Positions 8,901-16,500 of a stretch of 49,242 nucleotides of DNA are shown here, one piece after another (positions within the stretch are counted from its first letter, which is position 1; every line of letters begins with the position of its first letter). This DNA is from an uncultured Bacteroidales bacterium (GTDB lineage Bacteria > Bacteroidota > Bacteroidia > Bacteroidales > F082). The position numbers were made by a program, and so were the translations under genes. The notes beneath the pieces are model-generated. The model ran no database searches and was not told where the DNA came from. It was given only the letters and a program-made list of their open reading frames with translations. Location of the stretch: assembly GCA_937902805.1 (NCBI GenBank), contig CALEMB010000094.1:1-49242 (forward strand), written 5' to 3'.

Positions 8901-11457
8901 ATTTTGAAGTAGTCTCGGGTAGTGCCACACCAACATAGCGACGGTAAGGCGAAATCTGGGTCTTGAATGAGGCGATGCTGAAATCACCACCTTGCTCAAA
9001 GACCTTCACCGTGAAGGTGCCATTCATCATCTCCGAAGCATAGACATCTTCCATGGGACCGAAGCCCACATCGGCAACGCCTTCCGAGTTGAGTTTGCCG
9101 CTATAGAGCGAAATCTCCTGAGGCTCGAAGCTTTGCGTCTCGTTGACGAAGGTGTAGTCCTTGAAGTTCTTGAATGCCGTCTGGCCACCACGCAGTACCA
9201 CGTCAACCTCGGCCTTCAAGCCACCCGCTTTCATGCCGTTGAGCCATTTTGAAGTCAAAGCGACATGGTCCTTGTTAGAGAGGCTCACCACCTCAGGCAG
9301 GTTGAAGTTGATTTCCAAGCGGTTGGGTTTCACGGTCTCCACGCGGAGGTTCTTGGTGATGACGCTGTTGCCCACCTTGAAACGAGCCAGCCAGAGTCCG
9401 GTCTCGTCACTGACATTGGTCTGCACACGGAAACAATAAAGGTCATTCACAGGCTTGGTGTTCACTTGCTTGGCATAGAGACGACCCGTGGCATCCGTGA
9501 TTTCGAGTACGACAGGATAATTCTCCGGCAGAGCGTTTTCCAAATCGTTGAGCATCAAATTAATCTGAATCTCGTCACCAGGACGCCACACACCTCTGTT
9601 GGTGTAGGCAAAGCCAGAAACGCCCTTGTCGACCGACTCGCCAGAAACATCGAAGCGGCTGTATGACAAGGCATTGCCATCTGTCAGCTTGATGACTGAC
9701 TTGCTGCCTCTCTTATCCGTGGCCACCACAAAAGCGGGACGGTTGGCGCACTGTAAGCGGGCGTAACCGTTGCCATCGGCGCTGCCCTTGGCGAGTTCTT
9801 GTCTTTGGAAGTTGTAGGCCGTCAATTGGGCACCCGAAGCCGGTGTGGCGTTAGAGATATTGTAGACGAAGACATCCACCATGTCATTGCGGCCCATCTT
9901 GGCGGTAACGGCGAGGTCGCTGACGACGATGTTCTTCCTTTGCTCCACATAGTTGTAGAAATAGTAGCCGTTCGGGTCGCCCCAGTCGCCGTCGTAGCGG
10001 TATTCCTTATAGTCGAAGCGCTGGCCATCCCAATAGTCGGCCTCAATTTGCGCATTGTCAGCCTCATCTTCCATCATCTCCTCTGAAACGAAGGTGTAGT
10101 CAGAGGGGCCGAAGTCGAGGCTCAGCTGGTACATCGCGCCAGGTTCCACCTTGATATAGTCAGACAGCACGATGGGGAAAGTCTTCCATTGCGTCGGGCA
10201 GGGGTTGTCGAGTTGGAGACGGATTTTCTTCTCCAAACGACCTGCCTTGCGCACGCCGTAGGTCTCGTTCAACTCGTTGTCCTGCAAGAAGGAAAGGATG
10301 TTGTCGTCGAAGATACGGATGATCCTCAAAGTCACCGAGTTCAGGCAGACGGCATCGAAATACACCGTGGTCTCATCCACGTTGGGGATGATGACGCCAT
10401 CGTCGGTCCAACGCGTTTTCGGCACATAGTCCGTCAGATCAAACTCAAACATGACATCCTCTTGCAGCACCTTTCCATTGGCACTGCGGATGCCTGAAGC
10501 CACCGTCATCTCCATGTCCTCAAGATAATAACGGTAGAGGCTGGTCTTGTCGAAATAGAAGGTTATCTTGTTGTCTTGAAGGTCAGAACGATAGCCAATC
10601 TTGTGGTTGAATGTCACAAAACCCGTGAGGTTCTGGCCTTGTTGCAACGGCTGCGAGAAATACAGCGTTCCCTGGCCCGAGTTGTTGTCCACGTCGAATC
10701 TCACTGGCTTAAAGTCGTCCTGGGCATAGATGGGTAGCTCGTAAGTCACCGACTTCTTGGCCTCAATCGGAGTGCCGTCCAAGGAGACTTTCAGCGACCA
10801 CTCAGCCTCTTTTCTATTGATGCCTTGGATTTGGATGTCATAAAGGTTAGCACCCAGAGCAGTAGCGGTCACATTGTAGGCTTTTCTCGTGCTACCGTCC
10901 ACGATGTCCGCCAACTCACCTTCAACAGGGTTGACAAAGGCGAGACGCAGGATGTAGCCCATCTGATCGGCATTGGTGCAAACGGGATAAGCACCAACGA
11001 GGCTGAAGTTCTGGCGACGCACTGCAAATCCAAACTGCAAAGGATCCGTCTCGGTGGTCTCCACGAAATCGCTGATGCGGAAGTCGCAGGTGTAGTTTTG
11101 TTCCGGGTCAATGTCGTCGTACTGGAATCCGACTGTGTTTTCGTCAATCCAGACGGCTTTACCTTTCAGCGAAGGCGTGAAGTTGAAAGCCTTGGCGGGC
11201 AGTTGCTCGCCATATTTCACCTTCATCGTCTCGGGGTTCTTGAAGCGCACCACAATAGGCTCGCCCTTGACAATCGCGCCCGAGGTGAAGCCATCGACCA
11301 ATGGCAGCAGGTCCTCATTCAATGGGCGCAGTTGTTCCACAATGACGCTTGGCGTAGTGGTGGTTTTCTTACCACACGACGGCACAAGCAACAACAAAGC
11401 CATTGCCAGCAACGCCATGCCGCCGGCAAAGATTCTCATTTTGGCAGTCTTTTTCAT
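5950..11457 (-). CDS. alpha-2-macroglobulin family lipoprotein (thioester type)
   Basis: The protein of about 1835 residues begins at ATG 11457, chosen because it gives a proper lipoprotein signal (MKKTAKMRIFAGG, hydrophobic run, LLVPSC, Cys 28); the frame is open for 33 more codons upstream with no signal and crosses the predicted promoter. Successive MG-like beta domains are followed, near residue 1390, by PHGCLEQTTSK, the intact CLEQ thioester motif of bacterial A2Ms, and a C-terminal receptor-binding-like domain ending in a CVVK tail. From family knowledge such lipoproteins trap foreign proteases and work with PbpC in envelope defence or repair. Here pbpC is 2 kb downstream, separated by an accessory island. 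A dedicated promoter overlaps the terminator of the upstream gene. Confidence 0.93.
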   Translation of the reverse strand: MKKTAKMRIFAGGMALLAMALLLLVPSCGKKTTTTPSVIVEQLRPLNEDLLPLVDGFTSGAIVKGEPIVVRFKNPETMKVKYGEQLPAKAFNFTPSLKGKAVWIDENTVGFQYDDIDPEQNYTCDFRISDFVETTETDPLQFGFAVRRQNFSLVGAYPVCTNADQMGYILRLAFVNPVEGELADIVDGSTRKAYNVTATALGANLYDIQIQGINRKEAEWSLKVSLDGTPIEAKKSVTYELPIYAQDDFKPVRFDVDNNSGQGTLYFSQPLQQGQNLTGFVTFNHKIGYRSDLQDNKITFYFDKTSLYRYYLEDMEMTVASGIRSANGKVLQEDVMFEFDLTDYVPKTRWTDDGVIIPNVDETTVYFDAVCLNSVTLRIIRIFDDNILSFLQDNELNETYGVRKAGRLEKKIRLQLDNPCPTQWKTFPIVLSDYIKVEPGAMYQLSLDFGPSDYTFVSEEMMEDEADNAQIEADYWDGQRFDYKEYRYDGDWGDPNGYYFYNYVEQRKNIVVSDLAVTAKMGRNDMVDVFVYNISNATPASGAQLTAYNFQRQELAKGSADGNGYARLQCANRPAFVVATDKRGSKSVIKLTDGNALSYSRFDVSGESVDKGVSGFAYTNRGVWRPGDEIQINLMLNDLENALPENYPVVLEITDATGRLYAKQVNTKPVNDLYCFRVQTNVSDETGLWLARFKVGNSVITKNLRVETVKPNRLEINFNLPEVVSLSNKDHVALTSKWLNGMKAGGLKAEVDVVLRGGQTAFKNFKDYTFVNETQSFEPQEISLYSGKLNSEGVADVGFGPMEDVYASEMMNGTFTVKVFEQGGDFSIASFKTQISPYRRYVGVALPETTSKYGSYYDTNKDWKFNIAMVGEEGTAYTSTVMLEYALYKLDSYWWWSSEDEWSLQRYATGTYKAPVQNGTLTCNGTTSVNFNIPNEQWGSYLFVVNDKQGGNMFAKIISFDWGYGHSSSASGAPAQLMMKTTADSYQVGEKIVVTFPANEEAKALVTVEANDKVMQTMLVENLGKEGKVEITATDEMIPNVYVYVALIQPHDAKNDMPIRLYGVVPVKVENKKLQLQPNISVPETANTKKTLDVKVSEANKQAMTYTLAIVDEGILGLTNFSTPNPYGYFNSKQALSVRTWDNYASVVDAFSGELGSVYAIGGDGIINQEITLDNRFKAYAVTLGPFELKAGETNTHSFEVPQCSGALRFMVVAKGNAKAFGSAEKRMTVVDPINLYPSAPRVVAPGDELNLKVQVQAPTMKNKTLEVKFNNKNLEPVGALPTSVTIDGNGEGIVAVKTTIPKTLGNAELKLSVTGDGYTAESSTLMPIRMPNAERRNTITKEIEAGQTVSVPFDLAGMEGTQQGNITVSSLLPVDLFGRLDYLMDYPHGCLEQTTSKAFPQLYLNYFVQLDDKDKEAMRNNIEAAITNLNNYRKSDNSMTNWVGGNYTDPWTEIYALHFLVEANKQGFNVPQYFLDGLLSYQANRAKQWKNNPDYKPGETIQAYRLFVLALAGKAEMGAMNRFKEMEMHYDLTKALAAAAFAQTGKTTIAQNLLPVFEEGKSMSDYYTSFGSRTRDLAFYTYVQMLCDVDAQTVQNNINTVCRMLSSDRWMDTQTTAFSLFVLGKYAEKMNVANTNLSATVKVNGEERTLNANTASVGFSFTPKLGSNMVEIKNNTNQKMVANVFTKTSVAEYDMNESGNFINMTVSYFDKNGNAMNPANLAVGTDLKVQMTVSNPSEYQVTELALSYYLPSGWELVNERVNGEMTGNEGAKHIDLRDDRAYFYFDLMPRSKKTFTLKANATYEGNYMIPAVRCEDMYNNEIFYNVPARGCVVK

Positions 11458-11485
11458 ATTGATGTTTTTTAGATTTTCCAAACGA

Positions 11486-11516
11486 CAAAAATAAACAATT
11501 AAACAATCACGGCAAC
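11486..11516 (-). promoter_or_regulatory. A2M promoter (-33 GTTG, 19-bp spacer, -7 TATTTTTG)
   Basis: Minus strand: TATTTTTG at 11493-11486, preceded after exactly 19 bp by TTG at 11515-11513. This agrees with the Bacteroidota -33/-7 layout and places the transcript start about 20-25 bp before the lipoprotein ATG. The -33 element lies inside the terminator hairpin of the preceding gene. Confidence 0.65.
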
Positions 11517-11539
11517 CCTTTTTGTGGGCTGCCGTGATT
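11505..11539 (-). terminator. terminator hairpin after the secreted-protein operon
   Basis: Arms AATCACGGC (11505-11513) and GCCGTGATT (11531-11539) form a nine-base-pair stem. On the minus strand it is followed by TGTTTAATTGTTTATTTTT; on the plus strand an eight-T run follows directly. It ends the operon whose last gene is 11647-11934. Confidence 0.75.
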
Positions 11540-11646
11540 TTTTTTATAAACAACAAGTTTCTATCGCTTCATTCCTCTTGTCTCCTTTTGGCCACAAAGT
11601 ACGAAACGCCGAAGGACAGGCTTAAAGCAGGAGTTAGGTAGGTGAC

Positions 11647-11934
11647 CTACCTACGCTTCTTGGCGACCATGTAGGCTGCACCAAGGCTCAAGAGAGCAAC
11701 GATGCCGCTGCCGAGAGGAGCGTCTTGGTCTTCCGTCTCGCCGTGCATGGGCAGCAAGGGGGCGTTGAAGGGGTCGTCTGTCCTGAGGTCGCCTATGCCA
11801 TCGGTGCTGAAGTAGGAGTAGCCCGAAGCACCATTTCTGGCATTGTTTCCGCGATTGAAGAGGCCTCCACCCTCAGCGAAGGTAGTCATCGTCATACCAA
11901 GGATAATTGCAATGGTTAATGTGAGCTTTTTCAT
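11647..11934 (-). CDS. small secreted protein with C-terminal hydrophobic tail
   Basis: The 95-residue protein has an N-terminal signal (MKKLTLTIAIILGMTMTTFA), a Gly/Asn-rich stretch (GGGLFNRGNNARNG), and a C-terminal segment DAPLGSGIVALLSLGAAYMV followed by AKKRR: a hydrophobic span with a basic end. That layout is common in short Bacteroidota proteins found downstream of T9SS cargo and resembles a sorting or anchoring tail, but I know no proven function. It is the last gene of the apparent operon, 29 bp after the 513-residue T9SS protein. A 19-bp palindrome (11635-11653) spans its stop codon. Confidence 0.75.
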   Translation of the reverse strand: MKKLTLTIAIILGMTMTTFAEGGGLFNRGNNARNGASGYSYFSTDGIGDLRTDDPFNAPLLPMHGETEDQDAPLGSGIVALLSLGAAYMVAKKRR

Positions 11935-11963
11935 TTTTTATGTGGGTTTTATTTGTTGACTGT

Positions 11964-13505
11964 TTAGTTGTTTAACTGAATGATGATTTTCTGCGTCCTC
12001 TCCCTCTCACCTTCAATCAAACGCAACACATACACGCCTGGAGCCATGCCCGTGGTGGATATGGTGGACGCATGCGATGCGTCCCTACAGACCATCACAC
12101 GTCCCGACATATCCACAATCTGTAGAGACGCGCCATGGCACGTCTCTACCATCAAATGGATTTGCCCGTCGGCATAATAGGCAATCAGCTCGCTCTCCTC
12201 TTCAATGCCCGTCGTCGACGCATAAACCAGTCTGAAACGCTCTGCATTGTCCGTCACGCTGGCCTCGAAGGTATAGCACGGAGTCAGCAGCAAGTCTACG
12301 TCAGCACCCGTCATGTTGTCGATGAGGTGGAGGTAGTCCAAATCGAGATTGACGATGTCGACGCTGAGGGTGTAGCTGCCGTTGGCTCTTGCCTTGAAGC
12401 AGACGGCTGTAGAGACGGTGTGCACGCCATCTCCACCAACATTAGCCACTGCGTAGTCCTTGCCGTCCTGCACGATGTATACTTTCGTGTTGCTGGGGTT
12501 AAGCATAAACTTGGGCAGCGTGCCATTACCTTCAAAGCGGACGATAGCGCGGTCGAGAACCCCAGCACGATCCTTGGACACATTAAGAACAATTTTTGCG
12601 CTCTCATCCGTGTTGCTTTGAGGAACGAAATTCATCATTTCGTTGTCTGAAGCAGCGATAACGAAGACACCCTGCATAGGATTGACCGTCCTGACGTTGC
12701 TGGCGATAATCTCTGTGCCATCGGCATTCATCACGTAGCAATCCCTGTCAATGGTGGCGGTCTGCGGGAAGGGGTTGCCCACCAGGTTCCAGCCTTCAAA
12801 CTCGGCACCTGTGCTCCTTGCCAAGGTTACCTGTCCGTCCCCGTCGTAAGGGGTACCCGTGAAGGACAGGGTGACATCCGTCTTGTGGGCATAGAGATAG
12901 CCCTTGCCTGATTCGAGGTTGAAAGGGTTAGCCTCATAGTTGCGCCATTCCTCGGCTTGGCCTTCATCGAAATAATAAAGGTCGTAGTCACCCGTGGCCA
13001 TACCTTCGATTTCGGCAGGGTTAATGTCGTCAAACGGCGGGGCGATGAGGTAGTAGCCGCCGTCTGAGTTGCCGTAACCGGTGATGGGAAGGTTATAAGT
13101 TTGGGTGTTTGAGCCAGTGAAGTTGAGGACAAACGGGTTTATCAGTCCTCCATAGCCGTTGGTGTTGTAGGTCAACACCGTTTCACAGACCAGGTAGTCC
13201 AATTCCTCGTCCAGATCGGCATCGTAGAGCCTGAACGTGAACGCGTCCCCCGCATTGCCCCAGCAGGGCAGTCGGAAGATGTAGCGTCCGTTGGGAGCCA
13301 GTTGGGCGTACTTGCTGCCCCTGACTTCCGTTCCGCAGAAGGCACCCAATTCCAGTTGGGTGCTCTGCTGCTCGGTGCCGTTGATTTGAAGGACTGCCGT
13401 AACGGTCATATAGTCGGCAAACTGTCCCGCGTTGGGGTTCCAGTGGTTGGCTCTCAACACGCCAACCGACAAAATCATGGTCAATATCAGAATGATTCTT
13501 TTCAT
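11964..13505 (-). CDS. secreted protein with T9SS type A sorting domain (513 aa)
   Basis: An N-terminal signal peptide (MKRIILILTMILSVGVLRA) is followed by beta-rich regions and a C-terminal sorting domain of T9SS type: LQIVDMSGRVMV, a GMAPGVYVLRLIEG motif and a KIIIQLNN end. It would be exported by Sec, then across the outer membrane by T9SS and probably anchored at the surface. The motif PFDDINPAEI and the alternating VGNPFPQTATI part resemble other uncharacterised Bacteroidota surface proteins. Two palindromic DNA repeats sit in frame within the sorting domain (12066-12149). It follows the 1613-residue gene after 12 bp, so the two are probably co-transcribed. Ligand or substrate unknown. 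Confidence 0.85.
   Translation of the reverse strand: MKRIILILTMILSVGVLRANHWNPNAGQFADYMTVTAVLQINGTEQQSTQLELGAFCGTEVRGSKYAQLAPNGRYIFRLPCWGNAGDAFTFRLYDADLDEELDYLVCETVLTYNTNGYGGLINPFVLNFTGSNTQTYNLPITGYGNSDGGYYLIAPPFDDINPAEIEGMATGDYDLYYFDEGQAEEWRNYEANPFNLESGKGYLYAHKTDVTLSFTGTPYDGDGQVTLARSTGAEFEGWNLVGNPFPQTATIDRDCYVMNADGTEIIASNVRTVNPMQGVFVIAASDNEMMNFVPQSNTDESAKIVLNVSKDRAGVLDRAIVRFEGNGTLPKFMLNPSNTKVYIVQDGKDYAVANVGGDGVHTVSTAVCFKARANGSYTLSVDIVNLDLDYLHLIDNMTGADVDLLLTPCYTFEASVTDNAERFRLVYASTTGIEEESELIAYYADGQIHLMVETCHGASLQIVDMSGRVMVCRDASHASTISTTGMAPGVYVLRLIEGERERTQKIIIQLNN
12066..12149. repeat. two different palindromic repeats in frame in a T9SS sorting domain
   Basis: A palindrome with arms GGACGCAT/ATGCGTCC lies at 12066-12084 and one with arms GTAGAGACG/CGTCTCTAC at 12122-12149, 37 bp apart. 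The second is identical over 28 bp to an intergenic copy at 38519-38546; the first matches 35105-35123 apart from its centre. Inside the gene they encode CRDASHAS and VETCHGASLQ. Confidence 0.95.
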
Positions 13506-13517
13506 TTTGTTTGTGTG

Positions 13518-16500
13518 TTATTGTGTTACAATCAAAGTTCCGTGATAAACTTCACCACGGCTGGTCAGGCGAACCATATACACGCCTGCCGCCTGCGGTG
13601 CCTTAAATGACAAGGGGCTTCCCATGGTACAACTCACTGGGATATGTTCTCCCAAAGCGTTGTACAGCTCTATGCCACTGGTCCCTTCCTCAACGGAGGT
13701 GTCCACCATGTTCACATATACCGTCTCTCCGGCTTTGGCGGGGTTGGGGAACATGCCTTCCAGAGCGAAAGCATCCTCTTGCTCTATGCCGAAATGCATG
13801 GTGAAGGGCTTGCGCAGCCCGCCGATGACCTTCTCTGCCTTGAAGTCCATGCGCTCTAAACCTTCATAAACCCTGCCGCTCTCGGTGTCGAGCAGGCGGA
13901 ATTCCAAGGTCTCCGACGCATCGCCGTAGACTACCAGCATGGCCACATGGCGACCGTTGGGTTCGCAGTACCTGAGCGAGGCGCGGCCTCGCGGCTGACC
14001 GTCGGAAAGGGCTATCAGCTCATAGTGGCCTGTCTTGAGTTCCTCGCCTTCCAGCTCGGCCACGGCGACGATATCCATCAGGTATTGGTGCTGCATCGCC
14101 TCGGGTCGGGTCTCAACGGTCTTGGGCTTGTAGGCAAGGGCTTTGCCCCTGCTCGACGGATAGGTCAGGGTCTGGGGTTGTACGTTGTTCGACATGTACT
14201 TGTAGCCGCTGCCTGGGGTCATGTATTCCACGTCGCCCCAGAAGCCGAAGTCGGGCCAGTACATCGAATAGCCGTTGCGCGACTGGATGACGTCCTCTTC
14301 GGTGGGCGACAGCGAGGCGAGTGCGGTCTCTGTCGGGAGGCTGGCGTTGACGGGGTAGCCTATCCAGTTCCAGCCCGGGGCAAGCGTGATGGGATGGGCA
14401 CCCGGGATGGCCTGCGTGCCTGCCACCGTCACCGTGCCTGCCTGAGCGACGTTGATTTCGTACATGCTTTCGTTGCGGACTTCAATCTCGTCGCCCCACC
14501 ACATCTCCCAGTCGGGGATGTATTCCACGGAGTTGCCGTTGCCCGACTTGATGTTGAGGCCGTTCGTCCCAAGTCCGTTCTCCAGAAGCTCCAGGCCGTT
14601 GGCGCCGTTCATCTCGATGTAGGTGCTCCACCAGTTCCAGCCTGCCGACAGGTCGTCGGTTTGGCTGGCCGGGCTAGAACCTTCGTAATAATAGATGTAT
14701 TCCGCCACCATTTCCTTTTCCTCCACATTGCCAGCCGAGTCGACGGCCATCACCAGGTATTCCGTGGTCTGGAAATCATCGAAATACAGCATGAGGCTGT
14801 TCTCGGTGATTTGAGGCTTCTTCACCTGCCATTGCATCTGGGTGGAGTCGTTGCGGTAGTACAAGCTGTGATACCACACGCCCGAGCGATTGTCCTCCGA
14901 GACGAAGCTGAAGCTCAGGCTATCCGCCACGGGAGTTACTTCCTCGATATGCGAAGTGGGCTTCACCGCATCGACGGTGTTCGTCCAAGTGGGGGTCATA
15001 ATGATGTCCTCTTGGTCGAAGATGATACCAGCGCGGTTGCTGATTTCGGTGCCGTCATCAAAGGCTTCTTTCAGGTTGATACTATAGTCGATAAAGCCCA
15101 CGCCGTTGCCGTAATAGTTCACAGGCAGTACGCCTTGGTTCGGGTCGTCGGTGGGTTCCATCGTCATCGGGTCTAAGGACTGGATGGTCCATTGGATGAT
15201 GCCTGTTGCAGGGTCATAATCCTGTTCCACTTGTGCAATCACATAGATTTCTGGACGCAAGTCCAACGTGCGAGCAAAAGTTTGTTCTCCATTGAGTTCC
15301 AAACGCTTGTCGCCTATGGTGACGCTGCGGGCGGCCAAGGAGTTCAGGTCGAACTTAGTGGCATCCAAGGTGTCGCGCACGATGATAGTACGCGCCGCAG
15401 CAGTGGCCAAAGTGCTGTCGTTCTCAAACTCAATCTCATACTGCACATTCTGGATTTCCTGACGCATGTAGTGGCTGCCGGATTCGGAGAGGTAGCCGTA
15501 GATGTCGTTAGGGTCGAGGGAATTGACAGGAGTTGCTCCACCGCCAGCAGGACTCCCTGGGTTACAATTAGGATTTACTCTTTTCCATTTTTCTATGCAA
15601 TCAGAAACGTCATGCGTAATATCTCCTAATGTCAAACCATTAACAACAGCATCTATTGCATCAAGAATTTCCTTAATCTTCCCTATTGGATTGTTTTTTT
15701 TAATACATGCAACTACCGTGCCTGTAACAGAGACAGCTTTTTTCATGTTTTTGAATCTTTCCCAATAACTAAGGTCACTGTTTCCATCACAAAACACAGA
15801 ACTATAAACATCATTTATTTCATTAATAATTCCACAAATACAATCCGCCACAGCTAATGGAGCAGCCCATGCTGGCACCATACTAGCAATACTAAGAGAA
15901 CTACATATCAAATTTAATGTACATTGGATTTGCTCTTGCATACAACAATACCAACTCCTATTACTACCTCTGCAACCTCTTTCAGAAGATAATACTAATG
16001 GTGGACATGAATCATCAGGAACAGTCATCCAAACATTAATTATTTCATCTGCAGTAATTTTAAAACTAACTGTCTTTGTTTCAAATGGTGCAAGTGTCAA
16101 AAAGAAATAATTACTTCTCACACAAATAGAATCCCCTGTTTGTTCATCAATAGCAAGATTTTTAAGAAAATAATGGTCTTCTCCCATTTTATCAGCCCAT
16201 TCTTGCAACCACATCCTATCACCCGCCGATAAAGAATCAATATCAATGTCAGCAATTACTGACGGCAAATTAAGTCCATCTATTTCCATATGAGAAATGC
16301 CTCCTTTGGTTTTTGAAGATATATATACATAAACCGGCACAGCATAAGCCGACATATTCCCATTATTAGTAATGGTATAAGTATACGTGCAAGGCGTATT
16401 CCTCAAAAATACCGAAGGATATGATACCGTTGAAGTCAATTGAATATCCACAGGCTCCTGCACTTCCAAAGCTCCATTGATGCGGATAGTCTCTTCAAAG

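Noticed and set aside
11457..11556. N-terminal extension of the alpha-2-macroglobulin from an earlier ATG.
   Set aside because: The extra 33 residues destroy the lipoprotein signal and cover the predicted promoter and terminator.
13947..15176. Long plus-strand open frame opposite the giant T9SS gene (409 codons).
   Set aside because: Its translation is His/Val/Gly/Arg-rich without domain pattern and it lies wholly inside a minus-strand gene with recognisable motifs; it is a GC-rich shadow frame.
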